Of a DNA stretch of 47,078 nucleotides, positions 15,965 to 25,180 are shown piece after piece. The first letter of the stretch is position 1. Each line of letters opens with the position of its first letter. Source of the DNA: an uncultured Coriobacteriales bacterium (GTDB lineage Bacteria > Actinomycetota > Coriobacteriia > Coriobacteriales > QAMH01); contig CAKUES010000015.1 of NCBI GenBank assembly GCA_934646835.1, positions 1-47,078 on the forward strand, given 5' to 3'. The notes under the pieces are model-generated. The model was given only the letters and a program-made list of their open reading frames with translations, was not told where the DNA came from and searched no databases. Made by a program: the position numbers and the translations under genes.

Positions 15965-16555
15965 GTGAAGGAACTGGAAGAGCGCATTTTGCGCGACGGT
16001 GTTGTCAAGGCCGAGGGAGTGCTCAAGGTCCCGAGCTTCCTCAACCACCAGATGGATGTCGAGCTCATCGACGCCATGGGTGCCGAGTGGGCGCGCAGGT
16101 TTGCCGACAAGAAGGTCAACAAGATCTTGACCATCGAGGCAAGCGGCATCGGCATCGCAGCGCTGGCAGCACGCCACTTTGGCAACTGCCCGGTCGTCTT
16201 CGCCAAGAAGTCCCAGTCCATCAACCTCACGGGTGACCAGTACTGCACCAAGGTTCAGTCCTTCACCCACGGCCGCGTCTTCGACGTCATCGTCTCCAAG
16301 GACCTTCTGAGTGCCGACGACCACGTGCTCATCATCGACGACTTCATGGCCATGGGCGCTGCCATGAACGGCCTCCTCGAGATCGTCGAACAGGCGGGCG
16401 CCACGGTCGAGGGCATCGGCATCGCCATCGAGAAGGGCTTCCAGCCCGGCGGCCAGTCCCTGCGTGACCGCGGCTATCAGCTCGAGTCCCTTGCCATCGT
16501 CGACGAGCTCCGCCCTGACACGGGCGAGGTCGTCTTCCGCGCGCAGGAGGATTAA
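15965..16555 (+). CDS. xpt: Xanthine phosphoribosyltransferase
   Basis: Purine salvage: xanthine plus PRPP gives XMP. It has 196 residues, close to the 194 of B. subtilis Xpt. The PRPP-binding motif reads VLIIDDFMAMGAAMNGL near residue 122. An EASGIG signature near residue 59 and a C-terminal LAIVDEL stretch also match. GTG 15965 follows GGGAGG with eight bases spacing. The permease gene begins two bases after the stop codon, so the two form an operon as in the xpt-pbuX pair of Firmicutes. Confidence 0.93.
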   Translation: MKELEERILRDGVVKAEGVLKVPSFLNHQMDVELIDAMGAEWARRFADKKVNKILTIEASGIGIAALAARHFGNCPVVFAKKSQSINLTGDQYCTKVQSFTHGRVFDVIVSKDLLSADDHVLIIDDFMAMGAAMNGLLEIVEQAGATVEGIGIAIEKGFQPGGQSLRDRGYQLESLAIVDELRPDTGEVVFRAQED

Positions 16556-16557
16556 GC

Positions 16558-17979
16558 GTGGCGGTAAGGAAAGACCTCTCTGCAGACCTCCAAACCCTCG
16601 ACGCCAAGATCCCCTGGCTTGCGGGCGTGCCCTACGGCATCCAGCACGTCCTGGCGATGTTCGTCGCCAACCTGGCTCCCATCGCCATCGTTGCGGCTGC
16701 CTCCGGCATCCAAGACGCGACGATGCTCATCCAGTCCGCGATGCTCATCGCGGGTATTGGCACGCTCATCCAGCTCTTCCCCGTCTGGCGCATCGGCAGC
16801 GGCCTGCCCATCGTCATGGGCGTGAGCTTCACCTTCGTCTCTGCGATGTGTTCCATCGGCGCGACCATGGGCTACGGCTACGCGCTCGGCGCCGTCATCG
16901 TCGGTGGCTGCCTCGAGGGCGTCTTGGGCCTGCTGGCCAAGTACTGGATCAAGCTCGTCACCCCCATCGTCGCGGCTTGCGTCGTCACGGCTATCGGCTT
17001 CTCGCTGCTGAGCGTTGGCGCCACGAGCTTTGGCGGCGGCAGCGGCGCGGAGGACTTTGGCGCTTGGTACAACCTGCTGCTCGGCGCTATCTCCCTGATC
17101 GCGTGCCTGGGCTTCCAGGTCTTCGCGCCCAAGGGCGTGCAGCAGCTCTCCGTCCTCTTTGGCCTCATCGTGGGCTACCTGGTCGCCATCCCGCTGGGCG
17201 TGGTCGACTTCTCCGGCTTCTCCAGCATCGGCCTGGTGAGCCTGCCGGCCGTCGCCTTCCTCGACCCGGCGATCACCCCGCAGTTTGCCCTCGGCCCCAT
17301 CATCACCGTGGCTATTATCTTCCTCGTCTCTGCGACGGAGACCATCGGCGACACGAGCGCGCTCGCCATCTCCGGCCTTCATCGCCAGGTTGAGAAGAAG
17401 GAAGTCTCCGGTTCCCTTGCCTGCGACGGTTTCGTGAGCGCGATCGGCGGCTGCCTAGGCTGCACCCCGATCACCTCCTTCAGCCAAAACGTCGGCCTCG
17501 TCGGCCTGACCGGCGTCGTTAACCGCCGCGCCATCGCGACGGGCGCTATGATCCTCATCGCCGCGGCCTTCGTCCCCGCGGTCGCCGCAGTCTTCAACAG
17601 CCTGCCTGACGCCGTGCTCGGCGGATGCACGATCATGATGTTCGGCAACATCGTCGTCGCGGGCTTCCAAATGGTCGAGCGCGCGGGCTTCACGCACCGC
17701 AACCTCACCATCGCCGCGCTGAGCCTCTCCATCGGCATCGGCTTCACGCAGGTGAGCGACATCTTTGTCAACACCCCGCAGCTCTTCCAGGACGTCTTCG
17801 CCGCCAACTGCGTAGCCGGCGTCTTCGTCGTGGCGATCATCGCCAACCTGGTACTCCCCAAGGAGTCCGCAACCGTCATCGAGGCAGCCCAGACCGCTGC
17901 CCGCGCCGGCCAGGAGATCCGCAAGGCGGAGCAGGAGCCCGGTGTTTCAACCGCCGATGAAAAGGCGGCTGAGGAGTAA
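16558..17979 (+). CDS. NCS2-family xanthine/purine permease
   Basis: Nucleobase:cation symporter of 473 residues. Helix 1 carries the conserved GIQHVLAMF histidine. Helix 8 has ATETIGDTSA with the substrate-site glutamate. Helix 10 has GCLGCTPITSFSQNVG, the family signature. The charged C-terminal tail is short. It starts with GTG two bases after xpt, with the ribosome-binding site AGGAGG inside the xpt end. The operon context makes xanthine the most likely substrate (pbuX-like); uric acid or uracil cannot be excluded from sequence alone. Confidence 0.92.
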   Translation: MAVRKDLSADLQTLDAKIPWLAGVPYGIQHVLAMFVANLAPIAIVAAASGIQDATMLIQSAMLIAGIGTLIQLFPVWRIGSGLPIVMGVSFTFVSAMCSIGATMGYGYALGAVIVGGCLEGVLGLLAKYWIKLVTPIVAACVVTAIGFSLLSVGATSFGGGSGAEDFGAWYNLLLGAISLIACLGFQVFAPKGVQQLSVLFGLIVGYLVAIPLGVVDFSGFSSIGLVSLPAVAFLDPAITPQFALGPIITVAIIFLVSATETIGDTSALAISGLHRQVEKKEVSGSLACDGFVSAIGGCLGCTPITSFSQNVGLVGLTGVVNRRAIATGAMILIAAAFVPAVAAVFNSLPDAVLGGCTIMMFGNIVVAGFQMVERAGFTHRNLTIAALSLSIGIGFTQVSDIFVNTPQLFQDVFAANCVAGVFVVAIIANLVLPKESATVIEAAQTAARAGQEIRKAEQEPGVSTADEKAAEE

Positions 17980-18011
17980 GCTTTGCGCCGGTAAAACCAC
18001 ATACACCTGCA

Positions 18012-18042
18012 GGGGCCGCGAGCTTTTCTCGCGGCTCTTTCG
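18012..18042 (+). terminator. Rho-independent terminator of xpt-permease operon
   Basis: GCCGCGAG pairs with CTCGCGGC around a CTTTT loop and is followed by TCTTTC. Confidence 0.8.
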
Positions 18043-18198
18043 CTCTCTGCGGCAAGTCCCCTTGGGCGAGGTTCTTCCACTCGCACGAGCTTTAACACGT
18101 GCGAAACCAAAACGAAAATCCGCTCCGTAGAATGTTCAGTGCAAACGGCAGTTGTCTGCCTATGTCTATCCGATTATCTTCCCGAAGGGGGAACCAAG

Positions 18199-19557
18199 AT
18201 GACGACCTACGCAGAGAGGGTCCTTGAGCAGATCAAGGTTCGCGACGCTGACCAGCCCCTGTTCATCCAGGCTGTTGACGAGGTCCTCGGCACTATCCAG
18301 CCGGTTTTGGACGCACATCCCGAGTATGAGGACGCAAAGCTCCTCGAGCGCATCACCGAGCCCGAGCGCGTCATCATGTTCCGCGTCCCCTGGATCGACG
18401 ACGAGGGCAAGGCCCAGGTCAACCGCGGCTTCCGCGTCGAGTTCAACTCCGCGATCGGCCCCTACAAGGGCGGCCTGCGCTTCAATCCCACCGTCAACCT
18501 CGGCATGCTCAAGTTCCTGGGCTTCGAGCAGATCCTCAAGAACTCCCTGACCACCCTGCCCATGGGCGGTGGCAAGGGCGGCTCCGACTTCGATCCCAAG
18601 GGCAAGTCCAACAACGAGATCATGCGCTTCTGCCAGTCCTTCATCACCGAGCTGCAGCGCCACATGGGCCCCGACACCGACGTCCCCGCTGGTGATCTGG
18701 GCGTTGGCGGCCGCGAGGTTGCCTACATGTTCGGTCAGTACAAGCGCATCCGCAACGAGTTCACCGGCGTTCTGACCGGCAAGGGTCTCACCTTTGGCGG
18801 CTCCCTGGCTCGCACCGAGGCCACCGGCTACGGCCTGGTCTACATGGTCGCAGAGTACCTCAAGTGCACCGGCGACTCCTTCGAGGGCAAGACCGTCGTC
18901 GTCCACGGCTCCGGCAACGTCGCTATCTACGCCGTCCAGAAGGCAGAGCAGCTCGGCGCCAAGGTCATCGCTGTCTCCGACACCAAGGGTTGGGTCCGCG
19001 ACGACGAGGGTATCTCCGTCGACGCGCTCGAGGAGATCTACAACAAGAAGCGCTCCGGCCATGACCAGGGCGTTTCCCTGGCTCTCTACCCGGAGCTCGC
19101 AGGCCGCGGCACCTTCACCGCTGGCGACGGCCGCGCTGTCTGGCAGATTCCCTGCGACATCGCCCTTCCTTGCGCTCGTGAGAACACCATCCTGCTCGAG
19201 GATGCTCAGGCGCTCGTTGCAAACGGTGTGAAGATCGTCGGCGAGGGCGCCAACATGCCCACCGTCACCGAGGCAATCAACTGCTTCCTCGACAACGGCG
19301 TCGTCTTCTTCCCCGGCAAGGCTGCAAACGCGGGTGGCGTCGCGGTCTCCGGCCTCGAGATGTCCCAGAACGCCGGCCACATCTCCTGGTCTTTCGAGGA
19401 GGTCGACGGCAAGCTCAACGACATCATGGTCAACATCTACCATGCATGCGACGACGCAGCCAAGAAGTACGGCATGGAGGGCAACTTCGTTGCTGGCGCC
19501 AACATCGCTGGCTTCCAGAAGGTCGCCGACGCCATGATGGCTCAGGGCCTGGTCTAA
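18199..19557 (+). CDS. gdhA: Glutamate dehydrogenase (NADP-type, hexameric)
   Basis: Interconverts glutamate and 2-oxoglutarate plus ammonia. It has 452 residues, the normal length of the short hexameric class. The substrate loop GPYKGGLRFNPTVNL and the catalytic-lysine motif PMGGGKGGSDFDPKGKS (about residues 124-140) are complete. The Rossmann motif reads VVVHGSGNVA near residue 235, and GEGANMP is present. The overall pattern is that of NADP-dependent anabolic enzymes, although cofactor use is inferred. ATG 18199 has GAAGGGGG upstream; the longer frame from 18139 adds a tail not seen in the family. It is monocistronic. Confidence 0.95.
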   Translation: MTTYAERVLEQIKVRDADQPLFIQAVDEVLGTIQPVLDAHPEYEDAKLLERITEPERVIMFRVPWIDDEGKAQVNRGFRVEFNSAIGPYKGGLRFNPTVNLGMLKFLGFEQILKNSLTTLPMGGGKGGSDFDPKGKSNNEIMRFCQSFITELQRHMGPDTDVPAGDLGVGGREVAYMFGQYKRIRNEFTGVLTGKGLTFGGSLARTEATGYGLVYMVAEYLKCTGDSFEGKTVVVHGSGNVAIYAVQKAEQLGAKVIAVSDTKGWVRDDEGISVDALEEIYNKKRSGHDQGVSLALYPELAGRGTFTAGDGRAVWQIPCDIALPCARENTILLEDAQALVANGVKIVGEGANMPTVTEAINCFLDNGVVFFPGKAANAGGVAVSGLEMSQNAGHISWSFEEVDGKLNDIMVNIYHACDDAAKKYGMEGNFVAGANIAGFQKVADAMMAQGLV

Positions 19558-19601
19558 GCTCCAGTTCTAGCTCCACATTACAAGCGACATAGCAATTGCT
19601 T

Positions 19602-19628
19602 GATGGGACCCCGCAACGGGGTCCTTTT
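19602..19628 (+). terminator. Rho-independent terminator of gdhA
   Basis: GGACCCCG pairs with CGGGGTCC with a short CAA loop, followed by TTTTT. Confidence 0.85.
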
Positions 19629-19869
19629 TGTGCGGCGGCGAGGGGTGAAATCGCCACACAATTGGACAGTGCTGACAAGCACAGGTTCAGGCGCATTGAG
19701 TACGATTGCCAGCCCGATGCAAGCAGATGACGCCGACTTCATCTGGTTACGGGCGCTTTGCAGCTTTGAGTTGCTGATGCGGCTTCGCCTGCCTGCTGTG
19801 CAGCGCACTTGGCGACGGCAGGCATCGGCGTGGCTGCCGGCGGTTGGTTCTCGCGCAAGCATCGGCGAG

Positions 19870-19985
19870 ATCCAGACTCTACGTAGTCGCGAGACGAAGT
19901 CCGCGATACATCGCGGGTGCTTGCCGGCTTGCTGCAATCTGTGGCGCCGACTGCGTCTGGCGCCTACGTGTCCTTGCAAATTAAC
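19870..19985. repeat. Third copy of the GGCGCC-dyad intergenic repeat
   Basis: TACGTAGTCGCGAGACGAAG with the following GTCCGCGA and GGCGCCGACTGCGTCTGGCG matches the block at about 12128-12220 with scattered changes. No gene is supported from 19558 to 20400; that gap is made up of repeats and palindromes. Confidence 0.65.
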
Positions 19986-20003
19986 GACGCTGCCGCAGGG
20001 CGC

Positions 20004-20047
20004 TATCGCAGATGTCTGAACGACAAATCGTTCAGACATCTGCGATA
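20004..20047. repeat. Perfect 20-bp-arm palindrome with CTGAACGA core
   Basis: TATCGCAGATGTCTGAACGA, a CAAA loop, then the exact reverse complement. It shares the inner CTGAACGA/TCGTTCAG with the next palindrome. Confidence 0.9.
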
Positions 20048-20070
20048 TCAGGTGATTTCTGCTCTAAGGC

Positions 20071-20106
20071 GCATTGTTCTGAACGATTTATCGTTCAGAA
20101 CAATGC
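20071..20106. repeat. Perfect 16-bp-arm palindrome with CTGAACGA core
   Basis: GCATTGTTCTGAACGA, a TTTA loop, then the exact reverse complement. The outer parts differ from the palindrome 24 bases upstream; the inner 8 bp are the same. Confidence 0.9.
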
Positions 20107-20183
20107 AGCGAAGAGTGCTGGAGGTCGATTTGGCAGCTGTCGGTGTGCTGACGAGAGCGTTGACCTCTGGCGGGAAGGCCGGA

Positions 20184-20334
20184 CGAACAAAAAGTGCGCG
20201 AAGTGTTAAGGGTTTACTCAACAACGCGAGTAGCCGGATTTTTGCGATGCTGTGACCTGCGGGTTTGCAAGCGATAAAAGCCGTCTACTCGGCTACTTGC
20301 AGTAACCCTTAACACTTCGTGCACTTTTTGTTCG
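20184..20334. repeat. Long inverted repeat (about 34-bp arms)
   Basis: Arm 20184-20217 starts CGAACAAAAAGTGC; arm 20301-20334 ends GCACTTTTTGTTCG. They pair with one mismatch and one extra base. A second inner stem (GAGTAGCCG with CGGCTACT) lies in the loop. It stands directly downstream of the minus-strand activase gene and may end its transcript. Confidence 0.85.
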
Positions 20335-20400
20335 CAACCCTGCTGAAAACGCCGCGAACCCGCTGGAAAACACCGCTCCCTCCGTCGCGAGTCTTCGTGG

Positions 20401-23400
20401 CTACTCCTCGTGCTTGGCCTTGGCGTCCATGATCAGCATCTGGAGGCGGTTCTCGATGTTGGCGTGTGCGACGTCTGGGTCGTAGTCGAGCGGCAGAATC
20501 TGCGCATCGGGGTAGAGCTCCTTGAGCTTCTTGGTGATGCCGCGTCCGACGACGTGGTTGGGCAGGCAGCCAAAGGGCTGCAGGATGATGAACGCGCGGC
20601 AGCCCTTCTTCGCGTGGTGCAAGATCTCCGCCGGGATGAGCACGCCCTCGCCGGCATCGAAGGTGTGGTGCACGATCGGGTCGCTTGCCTGGACGATGTC
20701 CTGCATGCGGGCGGCGGGCTCGTAGAGCGGGTGCGCGCATGCGATCTTGTCGCAGGCGCTGTGCGCCAGGTTGAAGACGTTGTTGCACACGCGGAAGTTC
20801 AGCTTGTAGTCCAGCGGCTTGTTGAGCTTGTACTCCTTGACCTGGCAGTCCTTGTAGAAGTAGGTCTTGCGGATGACGTCGGTCATGCGCGCCTCGACGA
20901 CCTCCATCCCGTTTTGCTCGAGGTAGAGCTCGATGTCGTGGTTGGAGCCGGGGTGGAAGTTGAGCAGGTACTCGCCGACGATCAGCACGCGCGGCTTGGG
21001 GTTGCTGCGGTCGTACTCGACGCCCTTTAATAGCTCGATGGCCTGTGCGAAGCCCTTCTTCATGCCGGAGATGCCGCCATGCTCCAGGCCGTCCATGGTG
21101 AGCTTGAGGCCCTCGTCGAAGGCAGCGTTGGTGCTGCCCGGCACGAGCTCGTAGGGGCGGATCTTGCGCAGCAACTCCTCGAGGACGTCGATCATCGGCA
21201 GCCCAAAGGCGATGCGGATGGCAGACGGCAGGCTCAGCTTGAAACCCGGATGCACGTTGTGCGCGTCTACCTCGTCGTTGGTGATGATGGGGACCTGCGG
21301 GTAGCCGGCGTCGTCGAGCGCCTTGCGCAGTAGGGCGGTGTAGTGCGTCAGACGGCAGTCGCCGATGTACTTGCCCATACCGATGGCAACCTTGTCCGGG
21401 TCCCAGTCACCGCTTTCGAGTGCGGCGAGCGCCTCGCCGATGACGATCTGGCAGGGGAAGCATATGTCGTTGTGCACGTAGAGCTTGCCGAGGCGAATCG
21501 CCTCGTCGCGGCCAACGGGAAGGCTCACGGCGTTGAGGCCCTGACGGCGAAACACCGCGGTCATCAGCAGCGAGAAGGCATGCGAGGTGTTCGGCACCAA
21601 CACGGTCTTCTCCTGCGCGCCGCCCATACGCATCTCCGGGGTGAACTTGGAGTGGTAGGGGTCGGAAAGCTCATGCTTCTCAAGCGCCTTGCCCGCGGCG
21701 TAGCGGGTGTTGACCGTGTCGATGAAGCTCCTCACGCGGATGCGCAGCGGGCCTGCGATGTCGCTCTCGTCGACCTTGAGCACCAGTGGCGCCTTGCCGC
21801 TCGTCTCCTTCATGATGCGGATGATCTCGTCGGAGAGGTAGGCGTCGTGGCCGCAGTTGAAGTTGACGATCTGCACGTACTCGAGGTGCTCGCTCTTGGC
21901 GGCGATGAGCGCCGTGGACAACATGCGCGCGTGGTAGTTGTTGACCACGTCGAGCAGGCTGTGCGAGAGGTTCTCCGTGTGGATGCCGGGGATGGAATCT
22001 GCGGTGACCACGGGAACGCCCAGCTCGTTGAAGATCTTGGGCAGGTCGTGGTTGACGAGGTCGTCGTTTTGGTAGGGGCGGCTCGCGAGCACGACGGCGT
22101 ACTTGCCCTGCGCCTCGACTTCCTCCATCACTTGCACGCCGCGCGTCTGCAGCTGCGTGCGGAAGGAACCCTGCGCGGCATCCGCCAGCTGGACGGCGCG
22201 GCGCACGGTGGCGGCGTCGATGCCAAACTGCTCGCTCATCCACTTGGTGAGCTGGCGGTCGCGATCCTCGCTTGTGTACCAGTGCCACAGCGGGCAGTCG
22301 AAGGGAACGCCCCAGCGCTCCTCGGGGTTGTCGGAGTTGTGGACGACCATCGGGTAGCCCTTGACCACGGCGCACATGCTCTCTGCCGTCTTCGAGGTGC
22401 CCTCGCTTTTAACGACGGTGATGATCGGCATGAAGATGCGGTCGACCTTGGACTTGACGAGGCTGCGGATGTGCCCGTGCACGAGCTTGGCCGGGAAGCA
22501 CACGGTGTCGCTCGTCACGGCTTGCAAGCCGCTCTCGTAGATGCGGCGGGTGCTCAAGGGACTCAGCTTGACCTTGAAGCCGAGTGCCCTCCAAAACGTC
22601 GTCCAGAAGGGCGCACAGTCCCACATCGAGAGCACGCGGGGCAGGCCGATGGTGACGTTGTGGTCCTCGCACAGCTGCTCGCAGGGGTAGTCTGCGAAGA
22701 GCAGCTCCTTGCGCTCCTCGAAGAGGTTGGGGACGGCATCTGCCCTGCTGTTTGCGCTCTTGAGCTGCGCGCGCACGCTGTCGTCTTTGGGGTCGCCCAG
22801 AATCTCGCCCTTGGAGCAGCGGTTGCCGGTGACAAACGAGGTCTGGTTGGAAAACGAGATGCGGGTGCGGTTGCAGTGGTTGGCGCAAAACGGGCAGGTG
22901 AGGTTGGACTCTTGGGTGTAGGAAAGCCCCTCGAGCGCGTCGAGGCCGATGAAGCTGCTCGCGGGCAGCTCGCCGCTTGCGTCGCGCTGCGCCTCCATGT
23001 GCTCGCGTGTGAGCATGGCGGCGCCCACCGCGCCCATGAGACCGGGGTAGGGGGCGCGCATGACCTCGCGCCCAACGTATTCCTCGAACGCGCACAGCAC
23101 GGCGTCGTTCATGAAGGTGCCGCCCTGCACCATGATCTTGTCGCCCAGGCGGTCGAGGTTGCTCAGGCGGATGACCTTGGTGAAGACGTTTTCGATGATG
23201 GAGCGGCACAGGCCGGCCATGATGTCGGCGGGGTTTTTGCCTTGGCGCTGCTCGGTGACGATGCTCGAGTTCATGAACACGGTGCAGCGGCTGCCGAGCA
23301 TGGCAGGCGTCTTCGAGCTGAAGGCCTCGCTTGCGATCTGCTTGGTGGGAATCCCCAGGTTGCTGGCAAAGTTCTCGAGGAAGGAGCCGCAGCCGGAGGA

Positions 23401-24810
23401 GCAGGCCTCGTTGACGACGATGTCCGTGACGACGCCGTTGTCGACCCAGATGGCCTTCATGTCCTGGCCGCCGATGTCGAGGATGAAGCTCACGTCGGGC
23501 AGGTAGCTGCGTGCGGCCTTGGCGTGCGCGACGGTCTCGACGACGTGGAAGTCCGCGTTGTAGGCCTCCTTCATGAGCATCTCGCCGTAGCCGGTGGTAC
23601 CGACGCCCAAGATCTCGAGCTCCACGCCCTGCTTGCGGAAGCGGTCGCGCATGGCGAGCATCGCGCTTTGGGCGACGTCGAGCGGCTCGCCCTCGTTGGA
23701 GGCATAGAAGCTGTCGAGCAGATGGTTTCCGTGCTCGCTTAGCAGGACGAACTTCGTCGTGGTGGAACCGCAGTCGATGCCCAGGTAGCAGCGCAGGACG
23801 GTGCCCGGCGCAAGCTCGAGCGGCGCAGGTGTGGGCAGCGCATGGCGCTCTTTGAAGGCGGCGAGCTCCTCGTCGCTGGCAAGGAGGGGAGGGGCCTGGT
23901 TGTGGGCGGCCATACCTCGTGCGGCGTAGTCTTCGAGTGCGGCGACGGCTGCGTCGACATCGAGGGGCTCGGTGCGTTCCTCGAACACGCCGCCGATGGC
24001 GAGGGCGGCGCCCAGCGCGACGATGACCTCGGGGTGCTCGGGGATCTCGATGTCTTGCGGTTGGAGCTCGAGGCGCTCGGCGAAGACCTCGATAAGGCGC
24101 GGGTTGAAGGTGAGCGGGCCGCCCTCGAAGATGACGGGAGGCTCGATGTCGAGGCCCTGCGCCAGGCCGCCGATCGTCTGCTTGGCGATGGCGTGGAAAG
24201 TCGACAACGCCAGGTCTTCTTTGGGAACGCCTTGGTTGAGCAGGGGCTGGATGTCGGTCTTGGCGTAGACGCCGCAGCGGCCGGAGACGTCGTAGACGCG
24301 GGAGCCGGCCTTCGCGCGCTCGTTGAACTGCTCCACTGGGATACGCAGCAGGTTCGCGATCTCATCGATGAAGGCGCCCGTGCCGCCGGCGCAGCTGCCG
24401 TTCATGCGCATGTCGCTTACGGTGGTGGTGTGCTTCTCCTCATCGGGAGTGAAGAAGATCATCTTCGCATCTTGGCCGCCGAGCTCGATGGCTGTGCGTG
24501 TCGCGGGGTAGAGCTTGCGGATGGCGATTGAGTTGGCGACGACTTCCTGGATGTAGTTGGTGTCTACGGCCTTTGCCAGCGGTGCCGCGCCGGAACCGGT
24601 GATGGCGCAGTGAAGCTCGCTTGCAGGGAAGCGCTCCGCGATGCGCTGCAGAGCCTCGGCTACGCTTTGGGCTTGTCGTGCGCCATGGCGCTCGTACTCG
24701 CTGTAGAGGGTCTCACCGCTCTCTGCATCCAATACGACGGCCTTGACCGTCGTGGAACCGACGTCGATGCCGACGTTGATACGCTTGGGTGCGGACAGAT
24801 GGCCAGACAT
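20401..24810 (-). CDS. Giant fused 2-hydroxyacyl-CoA dehydratase activase/dehydratase-like protein
   Basis: A 1469-residue cytosolic protein of the BadF/BadG/HgdC activase superfamily. Two ASKHA ATPase domains stand in tandem: the first starts NVGIDVGSTTVKAVV (residue about 12), with NGSCAGGTGAFIDEIA and GRCGVYAKTD; the second starts YLGIDCGSTTTKFVL (about 340), with EACSSGCGSFLENFA and GSRCTVFMNS. The cysteines are those that hold a bridging [4Fe-4S] cluster in activases. A Cys cluster LTCPFCANHCNRTR follows, then a DUF2229-like and HgdB-like C-terminal half with CFPCQIVIGE and GCRAFIILQPFGCLPNHVVG. Family members pump a high-energy electron to a dehydratase using ATP. The substrate of the fused form is unknown. 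ATG 24810 follows AGAGGGGG. Confidence 0.88.
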   Translation of the reverse strand: MSGHLSAPKRINVGIDVGSTTVKAVVLDAESGETLYSEYERHGARQAQSVAEALQRIAERFPASELHCAITGSGAAPLAKAVDTNYIQEVVANSIAIRKLYPATRTAIELGGQDAKMIFFTPDEEKHTTTVSDMRMNGSCAGGTGAFIDEIANLLRIPVEQFNERAKAGSRVYDVSGRCGVYAKTDIQPLLNQGVPKEDLALSTFHAIAKQTIGGLAQGLDIEPPVIFEGGPLTFNPRLIEVFAERLELQPQDIEIPEHPEVIVALGAALAIGGVFEERTEPLDVDAAVAALEDYAARGMAAHNQAPPLLASDEELAAFKERHALPTPAPLELAPGTVLRCYLGIDCGSTTTKFVLLSEHGNHLLDSFYASNEGEPLDVAQSAMLAMRDRFRKQGVELEILGVGTTGYGEMLMKEAYNADFHVVETVAHAKAARSYLPDVSFILDIGGQDMKAIWVDNGVVTDIVVNEACSSGCGSFLENFASNLGIPTKQIASEAFSSKTPAMLGSRCTVFMNSSIVTEQRQGKNPADIMAGLCRSIIENVFTKVIRLSNLDRLGDKIMVQGGTFMNDAVLCAFEEYVGREVMRAPYPGLMGAVGAAMLTREHMEAQRDASGELPASSFIGLDALEGLSYTQESNLTCPFCANHCNRTRISFSNQTSFVTGNRCSKGEILGDPKDDSVRAQLKSANSRADAVPNLFEERKELLFADYPCEQLCEDHNVTIGLPRVLSMWDCAPFWTTFWRALGFKVKLSPLSTRRIYESGLQAVTSDTVCFPAKLVHGHIRSLVKSKVDRIFMPIITVVKSEGTSKTAESMCAVVKGYPMVVHNSDNPEERWGVPFDCPLWHWYTSEDRDRQLTKWMSEQFGIDAATVRRAVQLADAAQGSFRTQLQTRGVQVMEEVEAQGKYAVVLASRPYQNDDLVNHDLPKIFNELGVPVVTADSIPGIHTENLSHSLLDVVNNYHARMLSTALIAAKSEHLEYVQIVNFNCGHDAYLSDEIIRIMKETSGKAPLVLKVDESDIAGPLRIRVRSFIDTVNTRYAAGKALEKHELSDPYHSKFTPEMRMGGAQEKTVLVPNTSHAFSLLMTAVFRRQGLNAVSLPVGRDEAIRLGKLYVHNDICFPCQIVIGEALAALESGDWDPDKVAIGMGKYIGDCRLTHYTALLRKALDDAGYPQVPIITNDEVDAHNVHPGFKLSLPSAIRIAFGLPMIDVLEELLRKIRPYELVPGSTNAAFDEGLKLTMDGLEHGGISGMKKGFAQAIELLKGVEYDRSNPKPRVLIVGEYLLNFHPGSNHDIELYLEQNGMEVVEARMTDVIRKTYFYKDCQVKEYKLNKPLDYKLNFRVCNNVFNLAHSACDKIACAHPLYEPAARMQDIVQASDPIVHHTFDAGEGVLIPAEILHHAKKGCRAFIILQPFGCLPNHVVGRGITKKLKELYPDAQILPLDYDPDVAHANIENRLQMLIMDAKAKHEE

Positions 24811-24965
24811 GAAACCCCCTCTGGAATCATGAGACGTATTGAAACAACCTTTGGATTGTCTCAGATTGTCGGGCTTGAGTGCATGGACAATCACAATGCT
24901 GTGCAGAGCAAGTGCCTGTGTTGCCGGATTGTCAGATTTCTATCGCGGGTCTGGGTGTCCTGTTG

Positions 24966-25153
24966 GTGAGCAAGAACGAGAAACACGGAGAGGCGCTGCC
25001 AACGTAGGGGAGGGACTGACGAGGTGGTGAGCAAGAACGAGGAGCGCGGAGAGGCGCTGCCAACGTAGGGGAGGGACTGACGAGGTGGTGAGCAAGAACG
25101 AGGGGCGCGGAGAAGCACTGCCAACGTAGGGGAGGGACCCTGTCCCTCCCCAT
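24966..25153 (+). repeat. 61-bp tandem repeat ending in the GTAGGGGAGGGACCC hairpin
   Basis: A 61-base unit starting GTGAGCAAGAACGAG begins at 24966, 25027 and 25088. Each unit contains CTGCCAACGTAGGGGAGGGA. The last unit continues into the full hairpin (CCCTGTCCCTCCCCATAAA) and the ATTAATCGGTGCTTG tail shared with other copies. No gene is present between 24811 and 25180. Confidence 0.9.
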
Positions 25154-25180
25154 AAACTTTGTATTAATCGGTGCTTGTCG

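Noticed and set aside
19600..20019. 139-codon plus-strand frame after gdhA
   Set aside because: It runs through a terminator and repeat DNA shared with other gaps, and has no ribosome-binding site or domain.
24966..25153. CRISPR array
   Set aside because: The 61-bp units are nearly identical along their whole length, with no unique spacers and no cas genes nearby.
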